From assembly GCA_027422505.1 (NCBI GenBank), contig JAPQWV010000299.1:496001-560000 (forward strand): DNA of 64,000 nt. The letters run 5' to 3'. Below, piece by piece: positions 1 through 11,703 of the stretch; position 1 is the stretch's first letter, and each line of letters starts with the position of its first letter. Under the pieces are notes generated by a model that saw only the letters and a program-made list of their open reading frames with translations, was not told the origin of the DNA and made no database searches. The stretch is from Craterostigma plantagineum (Eukaryota > Streptophyta > Magnoliopsida > Lamiales > Linderniaceae). Made by a program: the position numbers and the translations under genes.

Positions 1-1130
1 TTTGCTTATCTATTTATTTCCTCTTCCTTGTGTTACATAATTATTACGTTGAGGGCAACGTAATCTTAAGTGTGAGGAGGGAATTTCTGCGAAATTGATG
101 CAAACATCTTAATATGTGCATGACTTGATTTTTGGTATAAATTTTTTCGAAAATTGGCATAAACTTTTTCGAAAATCATGTTTCCTTCAATCAAAGGGTG
201 ATTTCATGTTAGAAATCTTGTGAGTAATTATGATACATATGCGAGTCGACTTCTTTCTTACATAGATGAACTTGGCGATACCTGATAGATTCGTACACAT
301 AACCTTATTTTTGTGAGATTTTTGAGCCTACGAGCTTTTTGCTCATTTCTTTGGTTATGTGAATTATGCTTAATTTATTTCTCTTCAGAACTTGCTTGTG
401 TATTGCGTTTTGAAACTACTTGACGTCTGATTGCATGAAAATGAGGAAGGCATTAGGAATTCAGTCCATAGCAAAAGTATCCAACCACGCTTGACCACTG
501 TAGTTAGCCATTTTGAGCCTGAGCCTTTTATTTGTGAAAAACCGGATTATAAATTGCCGACCCTGATTAAGCCTTCAGACATAAACCCATTGTAGTGATA
601 GTAGAAGTGGAAGTTGAGTGTCGGGCTTAAGAAGCGCAACCCGTAAAAATTTTCCGAGCTGATGTCAAAAAAAAATAAAAGAAAAAAAATGAAGAAAAAA
701 ATAATATGACTAAGAACCCTTCCTCCGATAATCTTTCACTCTCGAAAACATATTACCTATTTCCTAGATCGAGAAGTCGAAAGAAGAAGGGCTTGGTGGA
801 AAACAAAAACGACGAATGCAAAAGAACAGAAGTGATGAATAAGAACGACGGATTTGGCACAATCGAGATGATGGCATGATTCCAACACGACTAGCTCATA
901 TCCTTTTTACGCTTATTCCTTACATTTCTTACATATCTCGGCAATTTTATAACCCGGTAAAGACCGTCCGATTCACGCTTGATCATTACAAGTAGTAGAT
1001 TTACGAATCACTAGCAAGCTTATGGTAGGGATTAGATTAGTGCATGACCCGAGAGATATTACCGACATTTTAGCCCATACACTGAGTGTGAGGTGCGGAT
1101 CTTGATAGGTATTTCTAATGAAGTCGTGTG
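1..1130 (+). mobile_element. Athila-like Ty3/gypsy remnant, region downstream of pol
   Basis: No coding sequence is recognisable. The stretch near 45-95 (a GAGG-CAACGTA block, then CTTAAGTGTGAGGAGGGAA) matches in reverse complement the block at about 38,930-38,985 inside the Athila-like element further right. The TAGTTAGCC...TTGAGCCTGAGCC block near 500-525 matches the reverse complement of about 38,475-38,515, and CCATACACTGAGTG near 1,075 matches about 37,770-37,790. In that element these blocks lie between gag-protease and the 3' LTR, so this is a plus-strand remnant of the same untranslated region. A purine-rich A tract lies at 665-705. The left end runs off the window and no LTR is seen. 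Confidence 0.6.
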
Positions 1131-1744
1131 GTTAGTTGTTGCGGTCCTGGAGAGCTACTAATTTTAGAAGAAATGGAGAGCTGAAGTCTCGACAGCGTTT
1201 TAGTAAGAACATTTCGAAATCTGTCAAATTTCTCGTTTTTTCTGTATATTCTGCAGGTTTGCGTTATTTAGCGTTTAAGGGTTTTGAATGCAATTGGAAA
1301 TTCGCCCAAAATCACATTTCGCCCGAAATGGTCATTGTAGCTTGACACCGTAATTCGCCCGAAATTGCTCTGAATAACAATTGCACTGAATAGCATTTTG
1401 CCCGAAATTTTCTGGAAGAACATTTCCCTCGAAACTGCTTTGAAGAGCATTTCGCCCGATTTTGCTATAAAGCGACTTTCAAAATTTACATTCCCCCAAT
1501 TTCGTCTGAATTTACATTCGGCAAAATTGATCTTTACCACACTGTCTAAGCTTCACTACTTGTCCGATTTTTATCTCAATTACACGAAGTCCTTTGTCGA
1601 AATTGAACTTGCAAATATATGCAACAAGATTTTTGCAAGTCTTTATCTTATAGAATTTAGCGCGGGTCATATTTATATTGTTCACATCTATTTGCTAAAT
1701 TTTCGAAATCTTTATCTGCAGAACTGCGCATATCGAAGCGTTTC
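1131..1744 (+). repeat. Leader of family copy 1 with degenerate CCCGAAATT repeats
   Basis: Between about 1,290 and 1,500 the motif TTCGCCCGAAATT and variants recur every 25-40 bp. Similar GAAATTT-rich leaders lie in front of the coding part of copy 2 (11,400-11,640) and next to the primer site of the nested copy (28,660-29,390, reverse strand). I read it as the non-coding leader of copy 1. The 129-codon frame at 1,398-1,787 is mostly this repeat read through. The 5' LTR of copy 1 is not visible. Confidence 0.5.
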
Positions 1745-2435
1745 TTGCACGGGCAAAATGGGCCGAGAAAATACCCAACAACCTTGAACTTGACTTTAGT
1801 AAGGCCAATTGCCCAGGCCCCATAATCCTACACATTTTACGTAACCACCCCCTCAACACAGCCCTAACCATCACTGAAAAGGTCCCAGAAGTGTACGTTC
1901 AACAATTCTCGGACTCTCTTAAAAACCCAACCTATCGACCAAACACTCCCAGCCTCATCTCCCAAATTGACACGCTCGTTATCCTCATTAAAAACATTTT
2001 ATGCACAACCCTTAATCTCCCACTCTCCATAAATACAGATTAACACCCCAGTGGTGAAAATCTCATCACTGACTTCATCCTCATGGGATATAAACTCGGT
2101 CCCAGCCAAACCATCAACCTCTGACTTCACCGCCAAGGATATTCCACAACCATGGCGAACCCTCTTTCTCATCGTCAATAAATGCCTATCCCCAAAACAC
2201 AGCGGTACTGACCGATGCAACCGCAACATAATGCTCATCTTTCACGGCATTATTTTCCACAAAAACTATGATGTTGCACAACTTATCTGGTCGGATCTAC
2301 TGGACCAGATAAGGCGATGAGATAATGTCAAAGGGAAGCGAGTTCTTCCATACATGCGATGGCTCTCAGTCTTTGTCAGACACTTTATGGACACATTTCC
2401 AGAGATCGAGCGACGAGACCCAACCGAGGCATGCA
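1745..2435 (+). pseudogene. Family copy 1, N-terminal domain (PWRTL/NKC type), segment 1 of 4
   Basis: The translation matches copy 2 (11,701-12,524) in order: RWA..IPNN, C..PII..IL..HPL..AL, QVY/VYVQQF, then IPQPWRTLFLIVNKCLS..H.G.DR, the LIW.DLL..I segment and LPYMRWL. Frameshifts and a stop near 2,042 break it. ORFs with a PWRTL..(I/L)NKCLSGK core are, from memory, common in asterid retroelements and uncharacterised; a gag-like role is only a guess. It stops at 2,435 because a solo LTR is inserted, and the reading resumes at 4,916. Confidence 0.65.
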
Positions 2436-2440
2436 ACATT

Positions 2441-4910
2441 TGTAATACCCCGAACTTTTATGAACATGCTAATCCGTGAGCCTGTGTAAATTATGTGATT
2501 ATGTGATGATTTATTATGTGTTTATCTAATTATATGCTATGATGAATTCTTATTTGGTAGGAATTAGTTACAACGAAAATTCAAAGTTCGAATTATATAA
2601 TAATTATACTAATGAGAATGAAGTTTGGGCTAGAATACAATTGGACTACGTTGAGTTCTCTTAGGCCCACATATTAGAAATAAATATTATATTAGTAGTA
2701 AGATTATTTAGGCACAACAAGAAAAATCCGAAGACCTAAAAGCCCCAAGTTATAATATGGGCTATATTTATTACATGAACGTAAGCCCAGGTAACAAGCA
2801 TAAATATTGAAAGGGAAGTTGCTTAAGGTTGAGGGAAATTAACGTCATGACATGTCCCATCAAGCTCTAGTTTCGAAATATTAATACTTATCTACCAAAC
2901 CTTCAAATATGAAGATCATTTAGGAACGCTAGTTTGGAAAGAACAGAGAACAAACTAGGAAGGAGGAACAATACGGCAAACTTAAAAAGCCTTAATCAGT
3001 TTAAAGAATACAAAGGAAGAAGGTAAAGACCTCATCTTTATTTACAATTTTTGTATATCTACTTTATATACATTTGTATGGTTCCCTAACTTGCGTATTT
3101 GGTGCTAATCAATTGAGGCTTATGTAAGGTATAGGAGATGTACGTGACTGTTATAAGTAATTTAAATTGGTAATTGGAAATTACATGGTAGGAATAGTCA
3201 TACATATTCTTTCATGAACTAAGGATAAAGCTTTTGAATTAGAGAATTTATGAAAACCCTAGTTCCTTAAAATTCGAGATATGCTTATGAATGTGAATTT
3301 AATAGGTTCAAGGCACGTAACGTTTTAGAGGGTTTATTATGTTCTTTAGAAACTTAAGTGGTTAAGGTGTAAGATTGTCGGCCATATATGATGCATCAAT
3401 GTTTGTGGCATCCAACAAGTAAGATTTCGAATTGTATAATATAAAGATGTCGAGATGTCGAGATGTATATATATGTCGATACATGATAATTGTAGGAAGA
3501 TGTCGAGATGTGTATATATATATATATATATATCGATACATGATAATGGTAGGAAGATGTCGAGATGTATCATAAAAAGTCGATAAGTATAATAGCAAAG
3601 ATTTCGACATCAATAAGAATTCGACATCAAAATGGAAAAAAAAACTTCGAGACATATAATAAAGAGACTTCGAGATTTATAATAGAATTTGACATAAGAT
3701 CTCGAGATAACAGAACTCGACCTTAATAAGAATCAAATAGTTTCGGCATCATGTGATCTTCGACACTGTATAAAGATTTCAGCATTTTAAAAAAAAAAGT
3801 GTTCTACACTTAATAAATTTTCGGTATTTTAGAATTTGCTATTTCTAGGTTTTTTAATATTTTATGGTTTATTTATGTTTAGGAATTTCATTATTTTTAG
3901 GTTTTCATAAATTTTAGGGTTTTGATAATTTTAGCATTTTCGAAACTTATATGACTTAGTAAATTTATTGATGTGAAAATATTTTCAATATTCAGAGGAT
4001 CGAAGCATAGGAAGTTTACCCGACTTCGTAACTAATTTTATCAGGAGGACAGGTAGGTGAATCATTCATCTACGACACGTAAACGCTTACCTGCTATTAT
4101 GTGATTACGTGATTTATGTGATTTACGTGTATGCATGACATCGCACGACATGGTGAGTATGACCACATTAGTGGTGACACCTTAAGGCTTAAGGTGTCGA
4201 TTGAGCGGGGTAGAGTGTGCCGATTTTGGCAGTCAGACTCGTAGCGGAGTTGAGGTTGGACTCGCGGGGCACCTGGACGTGAGCGATCTGTCTACTCGGG
4301 CGTGAGCGACCCGAGGTGCAAACCGTCGGACGAGTTGTGTAGCGGAAGGGGCGACATGATAGGAGGACGTTGACGTGATCGATCAGCGCACTATCGGCGT
4401 GGCCACCGCTAGTCTGTCGTTAGCGACCAAACGATATATTTTATTTTATTGCGCGCGAGGTGCCGAGTCCAGCCTATGGCCCTGATATTGAGATACGATA
4501 GAAATGTGGGAACGAGCGTACATTATATCATGTTGTGAGAATTGAGATTGGGAATGAGTGCACGCTGCATTGCATCTTATTCACCTACTGGGCAATTCGC
4601 TCAGTGTTTACGTGTTCTAGGTACCGAGTCTGACGCTGACACGCGTCAAGACTGAGGCGGCTGGTGGCGGTGCTCCACGGACTTTTGAGGGCGAGGCGGT
4701 ACATGGACGAAGACCTGTGGAGCGGCGATAGGGTTTTTGACCTTTTGACATTTTGGGGGCTTCGACCCATTGTACAGATACTATTATGTAAAATAATATT
4801 TTGTTGTATTATAATATCTTTTAGGAAAAAGTTTAAATTAGACGAGCCTTCTGCGGCTTACGTTGCGGAAATCCGCCACTAACCGTAATTAGAAAAGTAG
4901 GGTCGCCACA
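2441..4910 (+). mobile_element. Solo LTR of a Ty3/gypsy element (2,470 bp), TSD ACATT
   Basis: It begins TGTAATACCCCG and ends GGGTCGCCACA. The 5-bp ACATT at 2,436-2,440 is repeated at 4,911-4,915, a target-site duplication. No primer site, coding region or second LTR is present, so this is a solo LTR left by LTR-LTR recombination. It is related in reverse orientation to the LTR at 32,714-35,348: shared ends, shared AT-rich block near 3,840-3,940, and shared TCGAGAT-type repeats. It is inserted in the N-terminal domain of family copy 1, whose reading continues directly after 4,915. Confidence 0.9.
3447..3790 (+). repeat. Degenerate TCGAGAT short-repeat tract inside the solo LTR
   Basis: ATGTCGAGAT and close variants (TTCGAGAT, TTCGACAT) recur about fifteen times. 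An (AT)n run lies at about 3,512-3,533. The same motif in reverse complement fills about 34,020-34,560 of the related gypsy LTR, and a thinner version occurs at about 48,480-48,800. The tract is therefore a feature of this LTR family. Confidence 0.7.
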
Positions 4911-4915
4911 ACATT

Positions 4916-5123
4916 CCCAAGCTCGGATCTCTATACTCGTCCAAGACAAAGTTTGACCGAGGGGCGATGATCATTCCTGACCATCTCATACAACTACTCG
5001 AACCCAACACTATAATCCTCAAAGCCTACATGAGAGCCAACAACCTCGATGAAATTCCCACGGTCCCACACATCCTAGTTGAGCCTAACCCAGGGCTAAG
5101 CCAAACTCCCGAGCTAAGTATAA
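4916..5123 (+). pseudogene. Family copy 1, segment 2 of 4
   Basis: The frame MIIPDHLIQLLEPN...PHILVEPNPGLSQTPELS aligns with MIIPDEVLAYVDPTNPH...PNPGTSQNP of copy 2 (about 12,594-12,760). This confirms that the protein continues across the solo LTR. The reading stops where another LTR starts at 5,124. Confidence 0.65.
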
Positions 5124-7026
5124 TGTTAGGAATATGCCCTCGAATGCTATACGAGGATTAGATTGTAGAGGGTATTAGATTATTTATCATTCGACCTTTT
5201 GTGTAATAAGATATTTTCGTGTTTTTAATGAAAGGCATTGTTCGTTTATTGGATATAAAAGTTCTTTACTTAGCATCCAGTAAAGCAATAAATGAACAAA
5301 TCCAAATGTGTCGAGTTGAGTCACTGTTCCCGATGGGTACGAGAGAGGAAAGCACCAATGGACTCTTAACCTCGAACATTAAAAGTCCGTAAGCCTGAGG
5401 CTCCAGTTGGGTGCTGGATAACCGATCACGGCTATTTGTCGATGACCTATCGTGTGCCGATATCCCGCTTGGAAGCGGAGGTCATGACTTGTGATACGAA
5501 GCGAATCAAGGGATTGACTCGTTTCATGGACACTGACTCACGGGTGGTACGGTCGAACATAGCTTATTACTCAAGGAGTGTCAATGACCGACGACAACAC
5601 TATAGTAGTCTACGTGAACCTTAGACCGAAAGGGGCTTTGACGGAGTTGACTTTGAAGTCTCGACTGTCACTGGTTCCCCTCGACCCGATTTGTTGTTGC
5701 ATGGGTCAGCGGGACAAATGCGGTCTTGATGAAGATTTGTGATTGCCGGGCTTAAACCGCCGAGTACGGATTCACAGTCTCGCAAGTAATCGAGATAAGT
5801 GTCATATGAGGACGGCGACGGGAAATTACTAAATTCTTGGCCAAGGTATTGAACTAACTCATGTGAGACATGGAGGTAGTTTGATAATTTTCCTCGTCTC
5901 CGTTTTATCATAGAATCGGGTTTAGTGAGTTTGACATAGACCATGGCTCTCACTTGATTGGGACACAGCTGAAGGGTTTATACGTAGCACTGTTATCTAT
6001 AGTGAGGTTCAAAAATAAATAGTGGGTCGAAATTCGCACTCGAATCGGGTTGCGGTCCGGTACTGCGGGATTGGCTAGGTAACTACCGGACTCTTGGATT
6101 CCTCCCTTGCCGATTGGGTCGAACCTAGAGAGGCGGGCTTAAAAGATCATCAACGTGTACTGATAAGGAGAGAGTGTCTTGCGCCTTAACGGGCCTGGGC
6201 CATTGGGCCACGCCTTTGTGGGCCTCGGGCCATTTATTGGATCGAAGTTGGACTTCTTATGAAACTAACTTTAAGACTTGGGCTTGGCCAAGTGCTTAAT
6301 GGGCTTGAGGATAAAATTGGATTTCACCTTAAGCTAATTTCCAAATATGCCTTTGAGGGTATTTTCAGAATTTGCATATTTGATATAAATAAATATGGAA
6401 TAAAACATATGGAATATTATCTATTTAAATTTCATAAATAATCTACGATTATGTTTCGAATACCATATTTAAATATACTTAGTTTGACTTGGTATTTAAG
6501 TTAGTTTTCTATTAATGTAGCAAGTTTCCTTAAGTTTGGATTTGGAATTCAAAAGAGAGTAAGCTTTGGCAAAAATCTCTCACACTTTAGGACTAAGATA
6601 GAGAAATCCAAGCCTTTAAATAGGCTAAGAATTTCGTGCTCCATAGGAAGAGAAAAGAAGTGATTTTCGAAATCAACCAAAAGCACAAAACACACACCGA
6701 ACGCGCGCACGTTTCTCCCACGCGACGGCTGAGTTCTCTCTAGCCATCTTTAGAGAACTAATTCTGTGGTACATTGCAAGGTCGGCGTGACGATCTAGCG
6801 CCATCCACCACCATCGACGAAGTCTTGAAGAAAAGGACGAGGAGCTGCGACTCGCGTCAACTGGTAATTTTCTACGGGTTTGACCCGCCCTATTGCATGT
6901 CTATGTGTTACTATTCTAATCCGAGCTACGAGGGCAATCGGGGTCTCTGGGAGACACCGGGCAACCCAACATATAGGTCTAGGAAGCACCGCATCCCCCA
7001 AACGCACACCTTTTTTTGCACCAACA
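5124..7026 (+). mobile_element. Solo LTR of a Ty1/copia element, Angela-like (about 1.9 kb)
   Basis: It starts TGTTAGGAATATGCCCT, close to the start I remember for Angela/BARE-type LTRs, and ends CACCAACA. Its interior (about 5,770-6,900) matches the reverse complement of 20,738-21,857 and, more loosely, parts of the LTR at 21,991-23,870. Copy 1 coding sequence flanks it on both sides and no internal region is present. The flanking 5-mers (TATAA left, GGTCT right) do not match, so either a boundary is off or the LTR came from recombination between different insertions. Confidence 0.7.
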
Positions 7027-8244
7027 GGTCTTGGTGATCTGCCCCGGACGCTCTTCAATGTCACTGTACTAGATTCTAGTCAGGGACTGAGTGGAAGTCC
7101 CACAATGTCCAACACAACAACAACCGTTGTACTGGCCATCGATCTGAGCAAGTCTCAACATCGATGTCAACGGTATGCTTGCCCAGGTTTCTCAAGACCT
7201 GTGCAAACAGACGGCACATCAGGAACACTTTATTCTGATGTTGTGACGGCGGAACGTCTTCGTGACTCCGCCTATTTTCCCCATTCGTGACGGTGGCTAC
7301 GCTGAATGCCAGACTTGACGAGTTCACGAAAGACCTTGAAGACGCAATCATGACCAAAGTGTACGACGCACTTGCGCGACAAAGGCAATGCCCCTATCAC
7401 CGAAGAAGAACGTCCTCGACCTGATCCCCCCGTTTATCCCGATGGAGACCCATGGAACATTCTAGTAATGGAACTCATTGATGTCGTGATGGCCAGACTC
7501 CGCACTGCACCGAAACTCAGCGAATATGAAGCGGAGGTCCTTAGAGGCTCGAGTTTCCATTCACCTGCCGAGGCCAGACCCAGAAGATGAGGGCCGTCTT
7601 GAGGGAGAAAGACGCAAGAAAAGGAGCCTCAACCTCGACAACAGCAGGCAACCGTCACGAAAACACCTACCCGAACCAAAACATCTACACCCACACGAAC
7701 CAAAAAATCTATCCGAACTACTACCAAAACAACCCAACAAGCCTCCTCACCAGATATACGCCTTTCACTTCCTAGTCCCACAAGTCAAAGAAGCTCCTCC
7801 AGTCCTCCATTCTCACCTACTCTATCCCTTCAGTCGAATGAACCGATCCTATCTCTCAAAACACTTTACAATCCTCATACAACCGTAGAAAAATATATCT
7901 TCAACGATGACTGGTTAACAAAGCCGATGGATCCAGCCATGGCCAAGGGCTTAATGGAGAATGCCAGATACTTCCTGATGAAGGCAAACATAAGCATGGC
8001 CCTTATAGACGATGATGAACTTGAGGAAGGTAAAGACTACGATGCTGAAATTCCAGAACTTCCCGAGCTTCTCAAACACACCATCATCGATGAGGAGTGC
8101 CCCCCTCGAAGTTGAAGATAGGAGAAGAACCGAAGCTGCCATGGGAAAATGCCAAAGTGATTGCTCCATATCAGGAAGAGATACGAACGAGAATATGGAG
8201 GAAGGAAGATAGGATCAAGAGGACGTCACAACAACCAGAGACTT
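7027..8244 (+). pseudogene. Family copy 1, segment 3 of 4 (Pro/Thr-rich middle region)
   Basis: This is homologous to about 13,090-14,580 of copy 2. Matching blocks are GTGCAAACAGACGG near 7,200, a coiled-coil-like stretch near 7,300-7,360, a Pro-rich low-complexity part near 7,600-7,830, then IFNDDWL, KGLMENARYFLMKA and DYDAEIPELPE (about 7,890-8,080; copy 2 has IFNDEWL and KLMENARRLLNEA). Several frameshifts split it into short frames. It ends where an LTR fragment is inserted. Confidence 0.6.
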
Positions 8245-9442
8245 TAAACAGAGATGGTCACGGCCGTGACATGTCATGCAGCAGGCCGTGACACTAGGCA
8301 GTGCTCAGATAAATCCGACCTTACGAACGTCACGGCCGTGACGTTGGACATGGAGTTAGATCTGTCACGACCGTGACATGTCATGCACTTGGCCGTTACA
8401 CATGGCAGAAAGTAACGAGACGCGAGGCGATGACGGTCACGGCCGTGACGGCCCATGTCCCATGCCGTGACCGTTACGAAAATCAGTATTAAAGCCCAAA
8501 TTCGACTCAGAAAGAGGGGACGCTTACCAGACATCAACCGTAATCTATCAAGAGACGAAAAAGAGCCTGGCAGAACAAGGAATTTCATCCCGGAGCACGA
8601 GAGACGGAGCAACGAAGAATCCGTACCGAATTGAACGAGGAACGAAGATTCATCCACAATTCCCACCAGTATTCAAGATCATGAGTCTTCCTTCCCTGTT
8701 ATCTATTTCTTTCATTGTTTACTCATCAATTATGAGTAGCTAAATTCCCTATGTATTTGAGATTAGATGTACGCTAGGTTTATTCGAATTTAAGACGTAT
8801 GTTTTTCGTGACTCGTGTTTATGACTTTTTATATATCTATGAAATTGTTTCGTCACTTTAATATGTCTATGTGTTAAAGTGATTGTGTGGAAAATCGTTT
8901 AGGGCGATAGCTAAACAACGATTACGCCCTTCATAGAAGATAGGATTCGAGTATAGGGCGAAAGCAAATATTCGATCCTCGCTGGTAGTAATTACTGAAT
9001 TTAGATCCCCGCGAGCGTTTAGGGCGAAAGCAAACTCGTGAGCGGGTAGGAAATTACTGCGTTCTTGTCAGAATCACGTAGGAGCGATAATTTACTGTCT
9101 TAGGCGACAATACCTAGCGGGATTCGAATCCCGAGCACATCTTTATCATTCGAAGTACTCTCATCAGTTTAGGCGTATTCTTTTAGTCTTTCTTTGATTT
9201 AGGAGCGGACTGTTAGGCTAGTTCGTGAACCAATCTGCGTACTTTATTTAGGCTAGATATCGAGTAGATAGGTTATTACTAGTAATTAATTTATTCCTCG
9301 TGTTCGATACTCGCTTACTCACTTTACTGCACTACAAACGATAGGTCCACTGCCTATCGCACGTCGATAATAGTAATTAGGTAATCGTTTTATTTTATCA
9401 CTTGTCGCACTTGCAATTTACATTAGCACACCGTGTCGATCA
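8245..9442 (+). mobile_element. 5'-truncated Athila-like LTR
   Basis: Palindrome repeats at the left, then AAATTCGACTCAGAAAGAGG near 8,500, TAGGGCGATAGC, GGGATTCGAATCCC near 9,120, and the terminus CCGTGTCGATCA at 9,442. All match the reverse complement of the LTRs at 36,036-37,549 and 42,320-43,870. The LTR start (TGATAAACG...) and roughly the first 150-200 bp are missing. No internal region and no clear duplication are seen. It separates segments 3 and 4 of copy 1. Confidence 0.75.
8257..8475 (+). repeat. Palindromic GTCACGGCCGTGAC repeats
   Basis: The 14-bp palindrome GTCACGGCCGTGAC occurs at 8,257, 8,329 and 8,436, with a one-base variant at 8,364. Each is followed 10-25 bp later by a half site (GGCCGTGAC, GGCCGTTAC or GCCGTGACC). 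The same paired arrangement appears in both LTRs of the element at 36,036-43,870. Confidence 0.85.
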
Positions 9443-10110
9443 GCAGTCGTGGGAGTACGACGAACTCGCCTTGACTTTTACGAATTCCCTATCTACAAGG
9501 TGTGGTGAGAAGATGGAACGATCGAACAACTGACTGAAGGCGATCTCTCCTACATCAGAAGTGAAGACATTGATCAGATGCTGGAAAGTTACAGGTTCCT
9601 TGGAACACTTCAGAATCCAGACCTCAAGGTTGGATACGTAGCTCTTAAGCGATTTATGATGCGCCAAGTCAAATTCAACGCAACTCACGACCTCCAAATG
9701 GCAGTGGAAAGCAACATGAAGAGGGTAAATCTCACTAAGCCATCCTTCGAAGTCCCAGACCCAAGTTTTGGTGAAGGCCACGCAATCAAAGAAGCCGACT
9801 ATCCGTCAGTGGTCTACATTAACCACAACGGAGAGAAAAGGCTAATGAAAACGTCAGAGATTAACAAGTTCAGCGACGGAACCCTCCTGATCATTCAAAA
9901 CAAACTCAGAAGCATTATCGAGCAGCTAATATACGAAGAACACAAAGTCCAAGCAAAATACATGAAGCTGATCGATACCATCTCTGGTAAAATATCCCTT
10001 CGAAGAAGTTTGCGATTGTATGAGCACTTCTTAGGACTCAGATGGTCTCCTTACATGCTGGTAGCCCCAAGAAAAGAAGACCCAGAGGACACAAACAAGA
10101 GGAAGATGAC
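9443..10110 (+). pseudogene. Family copy 1, C-terminal FSDGTL domain, segment 4 of 4
   Basis: The open frame from 9,578 contains GYVALKRFMMRQVKF, HDLQMAVESNMKRVNLTKPSF, VVYINHNGEKRLMK, INKFSDGTLLIIQNKL and ISLRRSLRLYEHFLG. It aligns along its length with the 14,660-15,313 frame of copy 2. The frame runs without a stop into the LTR at 10,125. A (Y/H)KFSDGTL core followed by an RR..R.LE helix is, from memory, found in uncharacterised retroelement ORFs of asterids. Function unknown. Confidence 0.7.
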
Positions 10111-10112
10111 AC

Positions 10113-10124
10113 TAATGGGGAGAT
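10113..10124 (+). other. Polypurine tract of copy 1
   Basis: TAATGGGGAGAT directly precedes the LTR start TGTTAGG. The other family members have the same layout (15,374-15,385 and, reversed, 26,136-26,147). Confidence 0.65.
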
Positions 10125-10429
10125 TGTTAGGAATTAATTATAGTGTCCTCTATTTATTTAAGTCTTGGGTTTATATTTTGATATTAATGGGTTGTAGTAG
10201 TTTGGGGAGACAATTTCTATATAGTAGAAGTTTGGTACTTGAGCTTTAATATACCAATAGTTGTGGTATATAAAGCCCATAATTACCCTTGTTAGGGTTT
10301 ATCAGAAGAAAAATTTCTTGAAGTTGTTCACGTTAAACACACACACAAACACACACTAAAAGGTGATTCGTACGTCGTAATCTTTCTAATAATCTTTTGA
10401 TCGTTGTTTGGTAACAAGTGGACCAACCA
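10125..10429 (+). mobile_element. 3' LTR of family copy 1
   Basis: It starts TGTTAGGAATTAATT after a polypurine tract and ends GGACCAACCA. A TATA-like GTGGTATATAAAGCCC lies near 10,264. Length (about 305 bp), start, TATA context and end resemble the LTRs at 15,386-15,685 and 25,801-26,135, but overall similarity is low, so the three belong to diverged subfamilies. No primer site follows, which argues against it also being the 5' LTR of copy 2. Confidence 0.7.
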
Positions 10430-11399
10430 CTCCTTCTCAATTAATCGTAGTTGATGCCCCAACTCCTTTAGCTGTTCATCAAATTCAGAGCCAGTATCGT
10501 CGAATCGAGTAATCGAGTTGATGCCCCAACTCCTTTAGTTGATTGTTGACGTGTTTTATGGATTTGAATTTTTTTAATACTAATTAAAATATCTGGCTTT
10601 TAAAATTTCGGTTTTGAAAAGTATTTGTTTATAAGATTTGATTTAAAAATTTAATAGTATATACCAAGAGCTTTTTCTATAATGTGCCAGTTTGAATATT
10701 ACTGTTTCCGATTTTTTTTTAATGAAGTTTTTCTAATGTCAATATAAGGCACTGTTCTCGATTGAAAATTATTTTTGAGTAGATGTTTTTCGAATGAAAA
10801 TGCCGCAGTCAGAGTATCGAAAATTTTTCATCAAAAATTAGTATCGAGAAAGTTATTCGATGGCATTTTGGTAATTAGGAGTATCGAAAAAAATTTCAAA
10901 TGAAATTCTCGATGGCAATAGAAATACTTTTCTGACGGTCTATGAAAGAGCGAAGGAGTTTTCGATTGCTATTCAAAAATTTAGATGGGATTTTAATTTT
11001 CAATATAATAATGCAATGATTAGAGAATGATGAGTGATGATTATCCAATGATGATTAACAAGTGATTACTACGTATATATAATGATAACAAAAGTCAAGT
11101 GACAAAGATGTGTAATGATTACTGTATGATGTGCGACGATGACTGAATTATGATGCAATGTTCTTACCTTTTGGAGTTTTAGATCGCTTGATCGTAATGT
11201 GATAGAATTGCGCTCAGATGTTTCTCGAGAATACTTTTTCGATCATGTGAATTGTACTATTTATTCGATCAGACTTTTTCTATCTATGTGCTGTCTTTTT
11301 TAGATTTTCAATTAGGTACTGTTCTCGATGATTAGTTTCTCGCGAGTAATACTTTGTAGATGGGTAACTATACTGTATACACTTTTGCGATGATTCATA
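10430..11399. other. AT-rich non-coding stretch between copies 1 and 2
   Basis: No coding signal. The 22-bp block from GTTGATGCCCC to CCTTTAG occurs at 10,450 and again at 10,517, a 67-bp direct repeat. The rest is AT-rich with clusters of TCGA. It probably holds the start of copy 2 (5' LTR lost or unrecognisable). Confidence 0.4.
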
Positions 11400-11640
11400 C
11401 CATCAAAAAACTTTCACTGAGAACTGAACTGATTTTCCAAAATTTTCTCACCCCGCGAAACTTTCAAACCACTTGAAAAATTTCTCTACATGCGAAAATC
11501 AGACTGCTCACTTGTAAATTTCCTCAACTTGCCTATGTGCTATAACCTGCGAAATCTTATACTACATGTGAAAATTTTTCTCTCCGTTACAAAATTTTTC
11601 CCATGTACCAAAATTTTCTCATATCACATGAACACTTTCA
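11400..11640 (+). repeat. Leader of copy 2 with degenerate GAAAATTT repeats
   Basis: Short units of the form (C)GAAA(A)TTTCTC recur before the coding start, matching the much cleaner array at 28,660-29,390 in the nested relative. The open frame extends back into this repeat to 11,490, but conserved protein begins only after the Met at 11,704. Confidence 0.5.
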
Positions 11641-11703
11641 CACCTACGACTTACTCGCGATTTAATCCACTAATCATGCTACAATTACTGTCGAGCACAG
11701 ATA

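Noticed and set aside
9120..9140. GGGATTCGAATCCC considered as a tRNA T-arm (TTCGAATCC).
   Set aside because: No acceptor, D or anticodon arms around it. The same block recurs in Athila-like LTRs at about 36,350 and 42,630.
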